DNA of 64,000 nucleotides from Sporothrix humicola (Eukaryota > Ascomycota > Sordariomycetes > Ophiostomatales > Ophiostomataceae). Within the stretch, counting starts at the first letter, position 1; each line of letters begins with the position of its first letter. A program made the position numbers and the translations under genes. The notes below the pieces were generated by a model. The model made no database searches. It was not told the DNA's origin and worked only from the letters and a program-made list of their open reading frames with translations. This document shows positions 8,836 to 21,029 of the stretch, piece by piece. The stretch covers positions 102,279-166,278 of the forward strand of contig WNYE01000091.1 of the NCBI GenBank assembly GCA_021396245.1, in the 5' to 3' direction.

Positions 8836-10808
8836 TTGTCCGGCGATGTGGTGAGGCGAGTTGGAGACGTTGCAAACGGAAGTGTGTGATAGAGACGATT
8901 GTCAAAAAGTCAAAAAAAAATCTCATCATGGGGACACAAAAATAAGGAGCACGGAATCAGCAAACGGGGAAGGAAGGGACTCAATGGGGGGGAACTACGG
9001 AGCCCATCCCACAAAAACTACGGGTACACACCACGGGGAAGGCGCGACCGGTGTTTTAGCCTCCCGATCGCGGACGGTGGATTTGCGCCTTCCCATGACG
9101 ATTCAACTTGACGGGAAGCTTGGACATGTTAGGACTTGGCGGATAGGACAAGGTAATCCTGCGGGTTTTCAATATGTGTTGGATATCGAAAATATCAAAA
9201 ATACCAAAAATATCGTCACGGGTCTCGAATGGCAAGGAACATGTTGAAGAGCTTGGACTTTCCTTTGGCAAACCACTCGGCCAATGAACACCGAGCCTGT
9301 CCCGAGCAGCCGGTGTTGACGATTTAGGAAGGAAGTGAACAACGTCGAATTTCCAGCGTCTTTCAGCGTACAATTGACAGTCACAGCGACCGATAGCACA
9401 ATTTCAGCTGTCTGTCAGTCAACTCCGGAGTTACTGCGAGCTTGTTCACTTGCTCACTTATCCACTCTTTATTCAAATGTTGTTCAAGTCGTTAGCTTCT
9501 ACCAACCATGTCTTGCCATTATCAATCGGTTCCTAGCTGGACATGGTTTATCCTATCAATTTGTGTGCTTTTGTTTCTTTTCTTCTGTGTCGTATGCCAG
9601 CCGGCAATACCTTTTGCGGAGGTGACGGAGGCGAGCTGCGACCCAAAAACGCCTCCAAGACGGGACCCATTCTGTTAGTCTCCTACCTTTAGGGGCAATT
9701 CTGGTGGACTCCGCCCCGGAGCCACCGGCTGTTCTTTTCCAGGGGAGTAGCTGGCAGGTGTCATAACGAGAAGAGACATTCTGGAAGATGATTTTCCCTT
9801 TTCCAGAATGCAGAGAGCGGAGTGAGTTGCAAAGTTGGAGAAGAAGGGCACAAGCTGAGTTGTGAACATTTCCAATATTGTCGTTCTGAGCAGGAAACCG
9901 CCGACAAAACGAACACAAAAAGACACAACACAAACAGAGGTTATTTCATGAATCACTGCAGCCACTTTCTCTTATTCTTACTCCACACGATAATCGAAAT
10001 GGCGCACGTTCCAGGTCCTGTCCACGTTATCTTTCTTTGAGTTCTCTGCTTTTTGTCGTTCCTCTCGTCTCCCCCGCTTCCCCGTGGGGTCAGTGGGCGC
10101 AAAGAGGGAATGCCGGAGTGTCGGAGGTAGTTTGTGTGCAGAGAGGCGAGGAAAAAAATGTAATGCGGAGAATGTGAGTGGACAAGACCAGTACAAATTC
10201 AGCGTATTTTAGTGGCTGCCAGTGTGTGTCAGGGGCTGTTAGTGGACGTCAGCGGACGACTTACAACGCTATCGCGTGGATGGTCGGAGTCTCGGGGCGC
10301 TAGCGGCGGCCTTCATCGCCGCTTTCTTTCTTCTTGCTCGTCGACTTGCTTCTTCCAGGTCGCGCTTCCTCTTGATTTTCCCCGTCTTCCCCTTCCCACT
10401 TGGAGATGGCTCTCCACACTGCCCTAGCCCCGTATCAGTGACCCTCAATGACCCCTCACACACTTTTTTTTCTTTCCAACATGGACGCAGTAGCTCACTT
10501 CTTCGGATGTCCCACTTCCACGGGCGTGCGTCGTGCCTGGAGCTGCCCGGCCATCCAGTAGCCAGGCGAGTGCCAGGGACTCTGTCAGTGCCGTGATTCC
10601 GTGATGCCTGGGAGGGGAGGGGACATGTATAAAGGCCAAGGGCCTCCGTCCACATGTGTTTGAGTTATTGTATCTTGAGACTTCAGAGTAGACGACAGTA
10701 GGACAGTAGGCACCACGATCGTTCCTGCCTTTTTTGTTCTGACCTCACCCCTAGCCCCTTTTCCCCTTCTTTCCTCTTCTCTTCTGTTTTTCTTCTCATC
10801 CACTCACC
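8836..10808. other. Two-kb intergenic region, P450 promoter at right
   Basis: Several 70-130-codon open frames exist on both strands but none shows family motifs or consistent start context. The right end has a TATA box and CT-rich leader for the P450 gene. Confidence 0.45.
10628..10634 (+). promoter_or_regulatory. TATA box of the P450 gene
   Basis: TATAAAG lies about 175 nt before the ATG. It is followed by a pyrimidine-rich leader (10740-10800) that ends in CACCATGG. Confidence 0.6.
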
Positions 10809-12404
10809 ATGGACTTCGCTCTCGACTTCCCCTTCGACCAGATCGTCGAGCGCCTCAAGCTCGCCGGCGCTGCGCTCGGCATCGTCACCGTCGCCTACCT
10901 GGTCATCGTGTCCGTCTACCGCCTCTGGTTCCACCCACTCGCCCGCTTCCCCGGCCCCATTGCCAACCGCATCTCATGGATTCCCGGCGTCATCTGGACC
11001 CTCAAGGGCCGCATGCCCATGGAGACCCGCAAGCTGCACGACCGCTACGGCCCCGTCGTGCGTCTGTCGCCCAACGAGCTCGCCTTCAACTCGGTGCAGT
11101 CCTGGACGGACGTCTACGGCCACAAGATTGGCCGCCTCGATCTCGAAAAGGACCCTATTCACGTCGGTGCCGTCGACCCCGTGCCCGGTGTTTCGACCAT
11201 TAGCATGGCCGACCGCGAGAACCACGCCCGCCAGCGCAAGGCCCTGTCGTACGGCTTCTCCAAGAAGGCGCTGTGGGAGCAGGAGCCGCTGATCCAGCAC
11301 TTTATCGATCTGCTGATGGTGCGTCTGCACGGCTTTGCCGAGAAGCCCAACGAGGGCTTTGACATTGTGCGCTGGTTCAACTTCATGACGTTTGACGTTA
11401 TTGGCGACCTGAGCTTCGGTGAGTCCTTTGGCTGTCTGGAGCGCGGCGACTTCCACTTCTGGATCCACCTGATTTTCGATGCCGTCAAGGCCGGTGCCAT
11501 TGAGCAGGCCAGCCGCCGCTTTGCCACGCCCGGCTCGTGGCTCCAGAAGCGCATCCAAAAGGCGTGCCAGGGCAGCCTGAGCAAGCAGCGCGCCGACCAC
11601 CTGTCGTTCTCGCGCGAAAAGGTCATGCGCCGCATCCAGGACACCAAGACCGACCGTCGCGACTTTATCCACTACATCCTCAAGCAGGGCGAGCACTACG
11701 ATCTCTCGCAGAACGAGGTCATTGTCAACGCTGCCCTCTTCATCGTCGCCGGCTCCGAGACCACTGCCTCGTCCCTGGCGGCCGTCACCAACTTCTTGCT
11801 CAAGAACCCCAGCACCTACGAAAAGGCCAAGAACGAGGTCCGCTCCGTGTTCACTAACGAGGACGAGATCACCGTCGCCGCCATGGAAAAGCTGCCGTAT
11901 ATGAATGCCTGTCTCGAGGAGGGCCTGCGCATGTTCCCACCCGCACCCATTGGCTTCCTGCGCACCATCCAGGCCCAGGGCGACGTCATCGACGGCCACC
12001 ACATCCCCGGCGGCACCGCCGTTTCCGTCTCGACCTGGTGCGCCGCCCACTCTGCCGACAACTTCCGCGAGCCCGACTCCTTTATCCCCGAGCGCTGGAT
12101 CGACCCCGCCTACGCCTCCGACAACAAGCTCGCCTCGCGTCCCTTCTCGCTGGGCCCCCGCGGCTGCATCGGCAAGGACCTGTCGTACATGGAGCAGCGC
12201 GTCACCCTGGCGCGCATCCTGTTCAACTTTGAGATGTCGCTGGCCGACGACGCGCACGAGTGGGACACGGAAGACAACATGAAGAACATGAAGGCCTACA
12301 GCACGTGGCAGAAGCCGCCACTGCACATTAAGCTCGTGGACCGCAAGATGCCCACCAGCAAGTACTGGCAACAGAAGGCCAAGGAGGCCAAGGCCAAAGC
12401 TTAA
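10809..12404 (+). CDS. Cytochrome P450 monooxygenase, membrane-anchored
   Basis: This intronless gene encodes 531 aa, normal for a fungal microsomal P450. A hydrophobic anchor at about residues 17-37 is followed by the proline hinge (FPGP). Marks in order are the I-helix oxygen-activation motif (AGSETTAS), the K-helix ExxR (EEGLR), the PERW region (FIPERW) and the heme loop FSLGPRGCIG with the thiolate ligand Cys453. It would hydroxylate a lipophilic substrate in the ER with electrons from P450 reductase. The sequence resembles the isotrichodermin C-15 hydroxylase (Tri11)/CYP65-type clade, which is common in secondary metabolism; that assignment is from memory of the family and is tentative. 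Codon use is strongly C-ending, unlike the less biased neighbours, which suggests high expression. A Lys/Ala-rich tail ends the protein. Confidence 0.9.
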   Translation: MDFALDFPFDQIVERLKLAGAALGIVTVAYLVIVSVYRLWFHPLARFPGPIANRISWIPGVIWTLKGRMPMETRKLHDRYGPVVRLSPNELAFNSVQSWTDVYGHKIGRLDLEKDPIHVGAVDPVPGVSTISMADRENHARQRKALSYGFSKKALWEQEPLIQHFIDLLMVRLHGFAEKPNEGFDIVRWFNFMTFDVIGDLSFGESFGCLERGDFHFWIHLIFDAVKAGAIEQASRRFATPGSWLQKRIQKACQGSLSKQRADHLSFSREKVMRRIQDTKTDRRDFIHYILKQGEHYDLSQNEVIVNAALFIVAGSETTASSLAAVTNFLLKNPSTYEKAKNEVRSVFTNEDEITVAAMEKLPYMNACLEEGLRMFPPAPIGFLRTIQAQGDVIDGHHIPGGTAVSVSTWCAAHSADNFREPDSFIPERWIDPAYASDNKLASRPFSLGPRGCIGKDLSYMEQRVTLARILFNFEMSLADDAHEWDTEDNMKNMKAYSTWQKPPLHIKLVDRKMPTSKYWQQKAKEAKAKA

Positions 12405-12624
12405 GTTGACCGCGAGTTGTCCACCGAAGGCGAACTACGAGGTGTCGACGATGATGATGGAAAGGAAAGGTGAAACGACGACGAGAAAAATAAAAGGAGA
12501 CGAAGAGAAATGATGTACGACGTATTTCAGAGCCAGTGTCGGCTCAAGCTGCATATTTTGTACAAGCAAGCTCTGTCATGATTTGATGCAATTTGTTTTT
12601 GAATAAGTTAAAGAATAAAATATT

Positions 12625-12661
<37 letters not shown>

Positions 12662-13811
12662 AAAAACGAATACGAATAGTCAAGGGAATGATTTACCGAG
12701 TGTGTCAGGTACAACCTGGCACAAATTGAAACATTCTTGTTCAGTCTCTCGTCCTGTGCTGCCCTTATCATGGTGGTGGCTTTTGTTTATGTCTTTGTGT
12801 CCCGCGGCCTCCCTTGGCAAGCCACAGCTGTGTCTTGGAGAGTCTAGACTGGGCTAGATCAGGGCAAGAGAGGGCAAAAATGAGGAGAAATAGGACGAAA
12901 ATGTTGGCGAAAATGTCGCCAAAATGTTGGCTCTATTGGATATTGTCCTTGGTGGATGAATCGATTACTGGAGACGAGCTCAGGTGCGGCTGAGTGGGTA
13001 AGGTAAAATAATGGTGAGAGAGTGAGAAGAACGAGAGAAAATGAGAAGAAATGAGAATGTCAAGAACGTGAGTTAGGCGTAAAGAAAGCGAATGCACAAT
13101 ATCTTTATCATTACTTCCCTATTAAAATAATCTCTGTATCAATTTGTACCCCCATTTGTCTTTCTTTTTAACTTCTCTTCGTGGCTGTGCCAAGGTCCCA
13201 TTGGCGAGTGTAACTTTTCAGCTGCTCGTACCTCGCCCACTCGTGGCTTTTCTGGCCTTTTCTCCCTGAGCCAAACATCACCAATCGCAACTCAGACTGG
13301 ATAAGCCAATCCAGTGCCACAAGAAGCCAAGCTCGACCAAGATCAGACCAAGAGGCCTAGACTTTGGCCTAACTGCCTTTGCCTTTTGTTTTTGTTCGAC
13401 ATGCACCGAATGACTGCCGGCTTATGCTTAAATGGTGACCACGACCCCGGAACGCATTCATTTCCTAGGGCTGGCCTGCCGCATCCCGTCCTATCATCTT
13501 CTTTCCTTCTATTCTCAACAGCATCTGTCTTGCATCACAAATCTAGGCATCTAGGCATCACTGATCCTTCACAGCTTTCAGCCTTCGGAGGTGTCATCCC
13601 CCTTTTCTATCGTCATAATTTGTCGCGTTCACCACAGTGATCAAACTGTTTATTTCTTCAGCCCTACGACATTCCAAAACGGCCCCCAACTTCAAACGGT
13701 CGACCCAGCTCTTCGTCACAAATTCATCACAATTACAAATTCATCCCCAGTTCCATTCATTGGCTTCCTTCCTCTCCTTTTCTCCTCTCGATTTTGTCCG
13801 TAACCGTGAAA
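12405..13811. other. Intergenic with CA microsatellite
   Basis: The region holds the P450 3' flank, the AC repeat at 12627-12659 and the promoter and leader of the Zn2Cys6 gene. Short repeats of ATGTTGGCGAAAATGTCGCC type occur near 12900-12930. No other gene is seen. Confidence 0.45.
12627..12659. repeat. AC dinucleotide microsatellite, about 16 units
   Basis: An uninterrupted AC run of 33 nt lies 220 nt after the P450 stop codon, probably beyond its 3' UTR. It is likely length-polymorphic. Confidence 0.9.
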
Positions 13812-16331
13812 ATGTCCGTCTCCATCAGCCCGGCACCATGGCCCCGGGAACGGGACGATCTTGGCAACGGCCCCTTTCCGCGATCCACCACTGTCTGGCC
13901 TCGAGCAGCTCGCCGCACAAAGTCGTGCACAGAATGCCAGCGACGGAAACAGAAAGTGAGTACAAAAAAAAGAGACGTTGACCGACCGTTGAGACCCGAA
14001 CCCCTTGTCCAGTTCCAGCCGGTCTGATCTCCGATGCCCTTGTCACTTTCCATGCCTGTCTGCATCATGCCTCTCTTTTTCCTGCGCCATTGACTACGAG
14101 TTCAATTATTACAATCTCGTTCTTCCAGAAGAGGCACATTGCCATGGATTGACAGCAGTTCCCGAAGGCTTGCATGCTTGTCCCTGCCGCATCTGCGGGG
14201 AACATCTGTCAGGCTGAATCGACAACTACGATAATTCAAGACACAATAGAACATCTACTAACACTCTCAGTGCAACAAACTACAACCTTGCAACCACTGC
14301 AAACGGCGATTCCCCGAACCCGTGTGCGAGTATGGACCGATGAAAGCTGTCGCAGCACCCTTGTCGCCTTCAAAAAGACAGCTTCTCCCAGGCAGTCCAC
14401 AGTCGAGACCGCTGTTCTTTTTTCCTGTTAGCCTGCCAGCAAGTACACCACGAGCCTTCCACTTTGGCCAACAGACAAGGCCATTGCCGCAAAAGCAAGC
14501 GAGGACAAAAGCTGCACAAAAGTCACCGGCACAGAGAAGGACTGCCAGCCAACATCGTAAAATCGTGGCACAATGGTCCGATATTGATGCCGTCACAGAG
14601 TATCCAGTGTGCTCTCCTTCAGAGGAGGAGGAGGTTCAGGATAACAATGATGATCCTTTCCAGTCTACAGCGCTCTCCTTCGACACATCAACACCTTCTA
14701 GTACGGAAACAGCCGTCGTTCAGCGATCACCAAGACGGCGCACACAGACAGTCGACCTTCGCCAGTCTGCATCTGCTGTCCCGAGTCCGTGGCTGCTGGC
14801 CGGCCCGCTCGATGCAATGATCGGCCTGCCCATTGTCGTCAACAAACAGAATGCAATGCTCATCCATACTTGTAAGTATCCTCTCCCCCTTTTCTCATCC
14901 TCAGCAATCCACCCTAACAGTCTAGTCGGTGAGGTTTTGTACCATCTCAAGGGCTCATTTGACGGCGTCCCCGACCACGACAACCCGTTCCTGTCCCATT
15001 ATGTCCCCTGGTGCGTCCAGTCGCCGCTGCTCGCCCACACATCCCTCTACATCTCTGCGCACCCGCTCGCCGAGCGCCATTTCCTCGACGAAACGACAAC
15101 GATGCGCATCAAAGTGATCGCCATCCATACTCTGAACGAATACCTTCGTAGCACGGATGCAGCCACTTGTGCGGGAGACGAGGCCATGGGCGCCGTCGCC
15201 CAGTTTATTTCCATCGAATTTTATTATGGCACACCCCAAGCAATGCAGGCCCATTTGCATGGACTGCGCCAAATGGTCGAGCTGCGCGGCGGGTTTGCCC
15301 AGACACGTGTCGGCGCGCTCGTGACAAAAGTCGCACTGGTTGGCGATGCTATCATCGCCATAGCCATGGAGGCCGAGCCCATTCTGCAAGAGACAGTGCC
15401 TCCATTTCCTCATGTGTACGATGAACTGCCTCCACCCGACTTCCACCTGTCGTACTCGTCGCCCCTACTGGCACCCCGACTGCCGTTTGGATTTTGTGTG
15501 TCTGCTCTGGGCCTCCATCCCGCGACGGCCTGGCTGCTCGATGAGATGGTGTTCCTGATCAATTCTGTCTTGAGTCTGCCGGCGGTGCCATCTGATGAAG
15601 ATCTAGCGTCCCTAAAGTCGACAGCGGAGTGGATCTTGGTCAGGATCGAGCAGCTACCGATTGACTCGCCAGATGCTGTGCCTGTGGTTGAGACTGTCGC
15701 TGGCGATAACAGTGCAGATGTTCACGGCGAGGCCGATGGCAGTGCTATAAATAACACCGGCAGCGGTGGCCCGGGCGACAAGGAGCCCCCGAAACCGCAC
15801 TCACTTCTGCCTCGGTATCCCAAGTTCTCATCCGACCAGCCTTCGATGTCGCCGCCAACGTCTTCCACAACTCAAGATGAGAGTAGCGCATCGACGACCT
15901 CCAACTCAACACCCCGGCCACCCTCGTCGCAGCATCCTCCAGCCGGCCCGCTTTACACGGCTGTCCGTCTCACTGCCAGCCTCTACACTCGCGCCATCTT
16001 GGAGAGAAAACCGTTCGGCCAGGTCTGTGCCGACGAGGATGCACTCGCTATTCTGGCCGCGTCGTGGCGTGTCCCGCTCGATCGATGGCGTGGTGTCGTC
16101 GGCGTCTTCTTGTTTGTCATGGTCGCCATCGTGCCCACTCTTCACCAAAGAAGCGACACTTCGGGTGCGAATGGCATTCACTCACACATCCACACCCGCT
16201 TCGCCAAATCGATCCTGCAGATCGGGCTGATGAATGTGGCGCTGGTCGACTGGCCGGCCTCTCGCGAAATGATGAGCCGTGCACTGCGGCTGCAGAGGTG
16301 GTTAAGACAGCCCCCTGGTGGGGGCGTTTAG
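13812..16331 (+). CDS. Zn2Cys6 transcription factor
   Basis: Three exons, 13812-13955, 14271-14871 and 14926-16331, encode 716 aa. Intron 1 (315 nt, GTGAGT donor, CTAAC branch) splits the zinc cluster. Joining the exons gives a perfect C-x2-C-x6-C-x5-C-x2-C-x8-C, starting at CTECQRRKQK and ending at FPEPVC (residues about 38-68). Intron 2 (54 nt, GTAAGT, CCTAAC branch) is a multiple of three without a stop, so retention adds 18 residues. The body carries the fungal-specific regulator region (SLYISAHPL, AQFISIEFYYGTPQAMQAHL, GLRQMVELRGGF), and there is a low-complexity Ser/Thr/Pro stretch around residues 480-560. It would bind CGG-type sites in the nucleus. Its position next to the P450, reductase and monooxygenase makes it a candidate local regulator. 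Confidence 0.85.
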
Positions 16332-17584
16332 TTGAACTTTGGGGGGTGAGGAACGGCACTGCTGGCAGTTGCCGTTTTTGTGGTATGTTTGCATCGCACC
16401 TTCCTAATGATCGTGTCTTCCACAAGTTGTATTTTGTAATTTTATGGGGCTTTTCAGGGGCTGTGTTTACAGCATCGCGCTTGCCAAATACAGTCTTTCA
16501 GTGAATTTAGACATAATTTGCATCCCGTTTCTGTCCACTTTTCACTTTTTGCGTTTACATTTGTCTCATCCACGAAATTATCGGGTTCTCTCATATCACA
16601 ATCAATACTTGCCAAGCGACGGGAACAGACGCCAAAAGTCGAAGCGTTGACGGTGCCAAATGCGGTCCGCAAGCCACAAGCTACAAACTACGAACGATAA
16701 AACAGGAACGGTCGGTTTGGTCACCATCACGAGGTATGTTTTATCTCCTCTCCAGCTCGATGCAACATATACCTACTTTTGGTCGGTGTGATATGCGGAA
16801 ACCCCAATATTGGCATGTCGAGACCCTCGTGTGGCGTTTTTCTGCATCTTCTACTCGCCTACGCAACCCCACCATCTTCAGCCCTACCTCTTTTGACTTT
16901 TGTTTCGACATGCCCCGTTGACCACACAAGCCTTTTTGACAGACAATCGAGACCACAAAATACGATATGGAGGGTGGTATTTCCCCTTCGACTGCCTCCA
17001 AATACAGTCAACCGTATCAACGGTCACCCCGACGTTCAACGGCGTGTCAACCAAGTTCGAGGCACCATGATTGGATCACGATGCGGACAGTATCGCATGC
17101 ACGCTTGACTCGTGACTTGTCCATCAAGATTTCCCTCCGCCGACGCATTTTTGTCCAACCGCCCAATATGGTCTCTATCGTTACTATGCCTCGGTCTCAG
17201 CCAGCCACAATGGATGTCTGGACGGAGCAACAGCTCCAGTGGAGGCTCAACCAGGTGCGAATGACTGGACGAGGCATGGCTAGAATATTGTTTACGTTCT
17301 AGATCTAGATCGTCTTGATCAACTTTGCAATCAGCTTTGCCAACAATTTTGCCTGCCGACGAGAAATTATTGATATGGGGTCCTGGAGGCGGATGGGAGG
17401 AGAAAAGAAGAGAAAACGAAAACAACTTTTGGACAAGCCGTTGCGAGCAAAATCCCACGCATATATTCTCGGGGCCCCTTGATCTCTTAGGCAGGTGGTA
17501 TGAGCTCGGAATCCTGAAGCTTAATTCTAGCAGTCTTTAGAACAACATCCGCCAATCTGCTTTCAGCACTATCGAAGAGCTACA
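16332..17584. other. Intergenic, 1.25 kb
   Basis: Short open frames on both strands lack family features. The right end is the C/A-rich leader of the membrane protein gene. Nothing else is seen. Confidence 0.45.
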
Positions 17585-20500
17585 ATGGCAACCGACGATC
17601 CCCCCAATGGGTCAGTAGTCGCCCACACAACCATCGAGACTATCAAGGATGTGTCCAAGACGACAGTCACGACGATCAAGACCGACACGAACGGAGAGCC
17701 ATCAGCCGTGACGACCAAGGTCGTTGAGATCAAGGAGGATGCCACCCCGTCAAAGAGCGCTTCAGAAGTTAAGCCAGCACCGGCGGTCGCTGCCCAGAAA
17801 AAGACCACCGCCGCACCCGCCAAGACGGCTGCCAAGCCGGTCACCAAACCGGCTGCCAAGGCCGGGGCCAAGACAGCGCCGCCCGGATACAAGCTGATCA
17901 AGGTCAAGAATGCCGACGGGAAGATCATTGTTGTCAAGAAGAAGCTCACCGAGGCTGAGTTGGAGGCTGCGGCGGAGAAGAAAGGAGAGGCTGTCAAGCC
18001 TGACAACACGGCATCCGACCAAACCAAGTCTGTCGAGTACAAGATTGTGTCGATTCCCCAGGTCAGTCCACCCACATATTCTATGGTCGATATCACTTCA
18101 ACTAACATATTTAGAGCGACGGTACTCTTGTGAAAGTCCGCCGGGCAATTCACGCCGAAGATGTTGTCGACGCGACCAAGACAAAGGCTGCAGCCAATGT
18201 CGCTGATACGAAGGACGTCAAGAATGGCAAGGCTGTCGCTATCAACGAGAAAGAAGTCGAGGCGGATGATGACGAACCCATCAGCGAAGAAAAGCGCCAG
18301 GAGATGATCCTCGACCAGAAGCACAAGTTCCGCATGGGGCGCACACGCAAATATCGTCGTTCGATGCTGCGCGGATTTGCCATGCAACTGATCGGTGAGC
18401 TCCCTGACATTGAGCTTGACTCACACGGCTTTCAAGACGGCGACCAGGTCATCTCAGACGACGACTCGGATCTCGACTTTGACAGCGACCACGACGACGA
18501 TATTTTCGGAGACCAGGACCATGGTCATGATGACGACATCATAGGTGGTGATGCTACAGACAATATCAACCATGATGATGATGGCATTACTGCTGCCCCT
18601 GGTTCTGGGTCTGGCGCGCAACTGGACATCAACACCAAGACCATTGCCACAACAATTTATGATAATGTTGCCGCACAGTCAAGCAAGAAGAAGCCGGCTG
18701 CGAAATCTAGCGCAGTCGAGGTGCCTCCACCAGCCAAGGCCAAAGACGGCGAAGCTGCTCCAAACGGCACAAAGCCAAGGGCCAGTGAAAAGGTCGCCTA
18801 CAAGATGACCGAGAAGGATCTCGAGAACCTCGACGAAGAAAAACCGTCGTCTCAGTTGCGGCATCACTGGGAGAGCATCTCGTTCTACCTCATGGCCAGT
18901 CTGCCCATCATCTTGCCTCTTTTGTTCGTTCGTAAGTATATCCCAGGCGAGAATCAGGCCAATAGTGCACATGCACTAACTTCTGTCAGTCCTCTCAATT
19001 GGCACTACGATCATGAACGGCAAGTCGGTCGGCTCTCGCTGGAGTGCCGTGGCCAATGCCCTCAAGTTTGCCGTGTCGGCGTGGCCGATTGTGTTTGCCG
19101 CCGTCGTCGCCCAGTGCTTCAAGACGTACGCCACCTACAAAGTCGAGCGCGGCATCAAACTCATGCAGCTCGAGCAGCTCGTCGGCAGCAACTCATTTGC
19201 CAGTGCTCTCAAGCAGCCCATCTTGTTAAGACGCCTCGACGTCTACACCTTGGCTATCTTTGTCGCATGGTGCCTGTCACCCATTGGTGGTCAGGCGCTG
19301 GTACGTGTCCAAACGGGCGAGTGGCGCAAAGACTGCACCAACACCACAATTTGGTACCTGTCACGAAATGGCATCAATCCTGTCTTTGACCCGTCCGACG
19401 ACTTTTACATGGATGGCAACGACTATGGCACACACTTACAGCAGGCGACAATGACGTTTGGCACCATGTTCAACCCAGACTCGGGTCTCGGCGGCAAGAA
19501 GTTGAACTACTACCAGGACAACTGGGGCAATCCTCAGACATTCATGCCGTCGGGGAACCTTTCGTCGGTGTTTGGCATTCCATACTTTGTGACGGACTCG
19601 CTGTTCTACGCCGAGAACGAGCCGTACTACTACGAGCAGAGCCCGCTCACCAAGGTTGGCTATCAGGGTGCTGGCTCCGACATGCAGCGGCAAGAGTCGT
19701 TCAACTTTACGCTGGAGAGCTCGTACTTTGCTTTCGAGTGCGGCGACTGGCAGGTGTTGAGCAGCGACGAGATGGCTGACAAGATTGCCGAGTACAACCT
19801 GGCGTGCACAGTCACAGAGACGCCGACGTACTACATGGCGTTTGGATGGCCCGACAGCGACGGCGGCGACAAGCTCGACAGCCTCGGCAACAACCCGAGC
19901 TCCAACGACTCGGCCAGCATTTTGCGGTGGGGGTCGTTCAACTGGCTCACAGCGGATGCCAATGCCTCGACAGTCGAACTGCTGGCGATCAACAGCACGG
20001 ACCCGAACCAATCACCTGAACGAAACAGCACGGCGACGTACTCGTATATTGAGTGCCCAGTCTCCCAGCACTATCTCAAGTACAACATCCAGTGCGGCAT
20101 TGTTGAGGAGGACTACAACAATGGAGCTGCTTACCAGTGCTTGTTTGACGGGAACCAGCTCGGTACCAACCTGAGTGCAAGCACGCAAAAGGGCACGCCG
20201 TTTTATCAATTTATAGCCGACTTTGTCGACGCCGTCGTCCCCACCACCTACACTGGGGTGACGACCATATCCCCCTGTAAGTGACACGGATTTCTCACTC
20301 ATTTATTTTAACCCTGCTAACCTGCCAGTCGAACGCTTTCTTGCTTCTGGCGGCCGCAAGTTTGACAATTTGTTCCAGTACAACGACAACATTGCGCCGC
20401 CCGGCAAGATCAACTCGAGCTACGCCTACTGGTACGACATGGCCAACAACACGACGCCCTACGACTTTGCCGGCGTGTTTTCGTTTGCGTTCAACTCGTG

Positions 20501-21029
20501 GATGGACGCCGGCTACTGTCCAGGCACATGTCGCACAGCCTACCCGACGCTTCTCCTGAGGCTGGCGCAGAACGAGCAGATTCCCATCACGACTGTTGAG
20601 GACCACATGGCCAACGCCTCGTCCGTCTTGGGTAACGAGCTCCTTATGCCGCCAGAAATGTTCGAGTCCGTCGAGGGCACATGGTGCTACACGGCTGACT
20701 TTGTCTACGTCATCCACACACCCTACTTGGTTCTGCTCTACATTTGTTCTGTCGGTCTGTTGTTGTTAGGCGTCGCCAGTGTCATCATTGAAAGTCGTGT
20801 CGTCGCTCCCGACATTTTGGGCTACGCAAGCACCGTCGCCCGCAACAGCCGCTATCTACACCTGCCCGCCACGGCGCCTGGTATGAGCGGCGCCGACCGT
20901 GTGCGCAAGTTTGGCGGCACTGTTGTCATGATGCAGGACGTGAAAAAGAACGCCGCCGTCGGCAAGATTGCGCTCGGCAACAAGAAGCACGACTCGGCGC
21001 CGCTGCGTGTTGACCGGACGTACAGATGA
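17585..21029 (+). CDS. Large fungal multi-pass membrane protein, unknown function
   Basis: Four exons, 17585-18061, 18115-18931, 18990-20276 and 20329-21029, encode 1093 aa; all three introns (53, 58 and 52 nt) have clear branch points and keep frame. The cytosolic N-terminus is Lys/Ala/Pro-rich and holds two copies of a short module, GYKLIKVKNADGKIIVVKK (near 100) and EYKIVSIPQSDGTLVKVRR (near 155). A very acidic segment (DDDSDLDFDSDHDDDIFGD) follows. Three membrane spans occur in the middle (LPIILPLLFVLLSIG, WPIVFAAVVAQC, LAIFVAWCLSPIGG). A large, probably external domain rich in N-x-S/T sites comes next, then one more span (YLVLLYICSVGLLLLGVAS) and a cytosolic tail with the GYASTVARNSRY motif. 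This outline recurs in filamentous-fungal membrane proteins annotated only as hypothetical; no activity is known to me. Confidence 0.8.

Noticed and set aside
10974..12371. Minus-strand 465-codon frame opposite the P450
   Set aside because: Shadow of strong C-ending codon use in the P450; no family features of its own.
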